Source of the DNA: an uncultured Candidatus Melainabacteria bacterium
GTDB taxonomy: Bacteria; Cyanobacteriota; Vampirovibrionia; Gastranaerophilales; Gastranaerophilaceae
Direction: 5' to 3'
Length of the DNA: 7,291 nucleotides
Assembly (NCBI GenBank): GCA_934754855.1
Contig: CAKVJR010000083.1
Coordinates: 1-7,291 of the forward strand
How positions within the stretch are numbered: position 1 is the first letter of the stretch; each line of letters starts with the position of its first letter. Below are positions 5,948 through 7,291 of this stretch, one piece after another. A program made the position numbers and the translations under genes. Below the pieces are notes generated by a model. The model made no database searches and had not been told where the DNA came from. It saw only the letters and a program-made list of their open reading frames with translations.

Positions 5948-6220
5948 CTACCTTGTTTCGTTTAACGTTCTGCCTTTCAAAAATACGTGCTCGTTATTCT
6001 GTGCAATCAATTTTTGCATTTGATCAAGTTTGTATTTTTGATAATTTACACGATACTTCGCCATTTTCATCTTTTTACCGATTGTCAAAAAGTCTTTCAA
6101 CTGAGCCACAACTGTTGCAGAAAAAGCCTTAATCGGGTTATTTCTGTCTAAATATGCTCTTGAAAACTGTAAAAAGTTTCTGAATCGCTGAAGATATATT
6201 GCTATTATCCTTGAACTCAT
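5948..6220 (-). CDS. small, strongly basic protein of unknown function (90 aa)
   Basis: I do not recognise this gene. The 90-aa product is very basic, with roughly 18 Lys/Arg against about 5 Asp/Glu, and contains no cysteine. Residues 5-24 are hydrophobic and aromatic with interspersed Arg (IIAIYLQRFRNFLQF), more like an amphipathic helix than a membrane span or signal peptide. Residues 40-72 are rich in Lys, Tyr and Gln. Such a make-up could bind nucleic acid, membrane or an acidic partner; none is shown. The start at 6220 is supported by AAAGGA at 6233-6238, though the 12-nt spacer is long, and an in-frame TAG at 6239-6241 prevents an upstream extension. The downstream 120-aa gene begins 6 nt later and probably belongs to the same transcript. 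Confidence 0.72.
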   Translation of the reverse strand: MSSRIIAIYLQRFRNFLQFSRAYLDRNNPIKAFSATVVAQLKDFLTIGKKMKMAKYRVNYQKYKLDQMQKLIAQNNEHVFLKGRTLNETR

Positions 6221-6390
6221 TTGGCGATTGTATCCTTTCTAAAACAACAAATGAAAAATTTTTGTTACCTGTTTCCATTTTTGTTTTAAATTTTTGAACG
6301 TCAAGGCTTACCTTAACACTCCACATGCTAATATTGCCCTAATTTTCAATTTTTCATTAGTTATTCATAATTATATTAACATAAGTTTAC
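6221..6390 (-). promoter_or_regulatory. leader region of the small-gene pair with a weak promoter candidate
   Basis: This stretch lies between the aminotransferase terminator and the 90-aa gene. On the minus strand a perfect -10 hexamer TATAAT occurs at 6370-6375, but no good -35 lies 16-18 bp upstream, where the sequence is T-rich. A start there would give a leader of about 140 nt. A TTGACG hexamer occurs further down without a matching -10. I see no recognisable riboswitch or operator. Confidence 0.35.
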
Positions 6391-6428
6391 AAAAATAAAA
6401 AGGTACAAACAAAAAATTTGTACCTTTT
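6391..6428 (-). terminator. Rho-independent terminator after the aminotransferase gene
   Basis: A perfect 12-bp inverted repeat pairs 6398-6409 with 6417-6428 (core GGTAC) around a 7-nt loop of mostly A on the plus strand. On the transcribed minus strand the stem is followed by a T-rich run (TTTTTATTTTT). It begins 19 nt after the aminotransferase stop codon and isolates that gene from the small-gene pair. Confidence 0.92.
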
Positions 6429-6447
6429 CTTATCAAAAATTTAAAAT

Positions 6448-7291
6448 TCAGAACGTAAATCCATCTGTTTTGAGTCTTGTAATTACTTCTTTCAAGTTTT
6501 CTTCCGTTGTTACGGCAGAAATTCTGAACCAGCCTTCTCCGTATTTACCGAAAGCACTTCCGGGAACGAGGACAACGCCTGATGTTTCCAAAACGGCAGA
6601 GGTAAATTCTTCTGAAGATTTATATCTCGGGGGAATCGGCAACCACAAGTAGAATGTGGCTTTCGGGATATTCAGGTTGTCGATATCCCAACCCAATTCT
6701 TTAAATCCGTTTGTCAAAATATTTTGTTTTGCCTCAAAACTTTTTGCCGATTCGTCGATATAATCGTCGCCGTCTTTGCTGTTGATAATCTCGGAACAAG
6801 CGTATTGCAAGGGTTTAAAAAGACCCGAGTCGATTGTTGATTTAATTTTTCCGAGCATTCCGACGAGTTCTTGATTACCGCATGCCCAACCGACTCTCCA
6901 GCCTGTCATTGCGTATGATTTTGAGAAACTAAAAAATTCAATCGTAACATCTTTTGCACCCTCGCAAGTCAATGCACTCACGGGTCTTTCCGTTCCGACA
7001 AAGCCCATATCGATATATGCAGCATCACTCATCAAAATGATTTTATGGTTTTTACAAAAATCTACCGCCTTTTGCAAATATTCTTTCGTACAAGTCGCTC
7101 CGAGCGGGTTGTTCGGGTAATTCAAAATTACCGCTTTAACTTTTTTCGGATCAAAACCCTCTTTGTCCATATTCGCATAAACCGTTTCCAAATCGGGCAT
7201 GTAGTTGTTTTCTTTCGTCAAAGGAATCGGGTATGCACGACCGCCTGAAACCTCTATCATTTGAGAATAAGAAGCATACCCTGGGTCGGGA
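6448..7291 (-). CDS. dapL: PLP-dependent class I/II aminotransferase, probably LL-diaminopimelate aminotransferase (N-terminus missing)
   Basis: This is a fold-type I PLP aminotransferase. The frame is open to the window edge, so about 281 C-terminal residues of a protein usually near 400 aa are seen; the ATG at 7260 is internal, since the conserved PDPGYASY precedes it. Visible motifs are NYPNNPLGA, the cofactor-binding Asp in SDAAY, the Schiff-base lysine in SFSKSYAMTGWR (codon 6919-6921), and the carboxylate-binding Arg in WFRIS near the C-terminus. The stretches KSTIDSGLFKPLQYA, YLWLPIPP and PGSAFGKYGEGWFRIS resemble the DapL2 type. That enzyme makes LL-diaminopimelate from tetrahydrodipicolinate and glutamate in one step for lysine and peptidoglycan synthesis. 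Aspartate or other aminotransferase activity cannot be excluded without the N-terminus. A strong terminator follows; no lysine-pathway neighbour is visible. Confidence 0.85.
   Translation of the reverse strand, partial: PDPGYASYSQMIEVSGGRAYPIPLTKENNYMPDLETVYANMDKEGFDPKKVKAVILNYPNNPLGATCTKEYLQKAVDFCKNHKIILMSDAAYIDMGFVGTERPVSALTCEGAKDVTIEFFSFSKSYAMTGWRVGWACGNQELVGMLGKIKSTIDSGLFKPLQYACSEIINSKDGDDYIDESAKSFEAKQNILTNGFKELGWDIDNLNIPKATFYLWLPIPPRYKSSEEFTSAVLETSGVVLVPGSAFGKYGEGWFRISAVTTEENLKEVITRLKTDGFTF

Noticed and set aside
6138..6326. A 62-codon minus-strand frame overlapping the start of the 90-aa gene in another frame
   Set aside because: It overlaps the better-supported 90-aa gene by 83 bases, lacks a convincing Shine-Dalgarno, and its composition reflects the AT-rich leader. 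The 90-aa frame has both a ribosome binding site and tight coupling downstream.

Overview
The window is an AT-rich bacterial segment in which every credible gene lies on the minus strand, so transcription runs from high to low coordinates. It is mostly one fatty-acid and phospholipid synthesis operon. In transcription order the genes are yceD-like (DUF177), rpmF, plsX, fabH, fabD, fabG, acpP and fabF, with fabF cut by the left edge. This is the gene order known from Escherichia coli, but composition and protein details are not enterobacterial. The AT-rich DNA, strong Shine-Dalgarno sites and an LL-diaminopimelate aminotransferase-like gene would suit a low-GC lineage such as a gut Vampirovibrionia/Gastranaerophilales (Melainabacteria) or a Firmicutes-like organism. 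That placement is inference and not secure.

Region by region: (1) 6448-7291 holds most of a PLP aminotransferase, probably DapL, whose N-terminus lies beyond the right edge; it ends at a 12-bp-stem terminator (6391-6428). (2) 5579-6220 holds two small genes of unknown function (90 and 120 aa). They appear to form their own bicistronic unit, with a weak possible promoter near 6370 and a terminator at 5531-5562. (3) A good sigma70-type promoter (TTGACA, 18 bp, TAAAAT) at 5484-5513 follows directly and would start transcription at or next to the yceD start codon, suggesting a leaderless message. (4) From 5477 to 984, yceD, rpmF, plsX, fabH, fabD and fabG are packed with gaps of 1 to 28 nt and one TAATG overlap. 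(5) The fabG-acpP gap holds two tandem promoter candidates, and the acpP-fabF gap holds a 9-bp-stem hairpin. Together these could raise acyl carrier protein expression above that of its neighbours.

The genes fit one pathway. FabD loads malonate onto ACP (AcpP), FabH starts chains, FabF elongates, FabG reduces the ketoacyl intermediate, and PlsX passes finished acyl chains to phospholipid synthesis. RpmF (ribosomal protein L32) and YceD tie the operon to ribosome production. No tRNA, rRNA, CRISPR array, insertion sequence or plus-strand gene was found. The only clearly uncharacterised content is the pair of small genes at 5579-6220. I see no firm evidence of a new biological system; the regulatory layout and that pair deserve the closest look.
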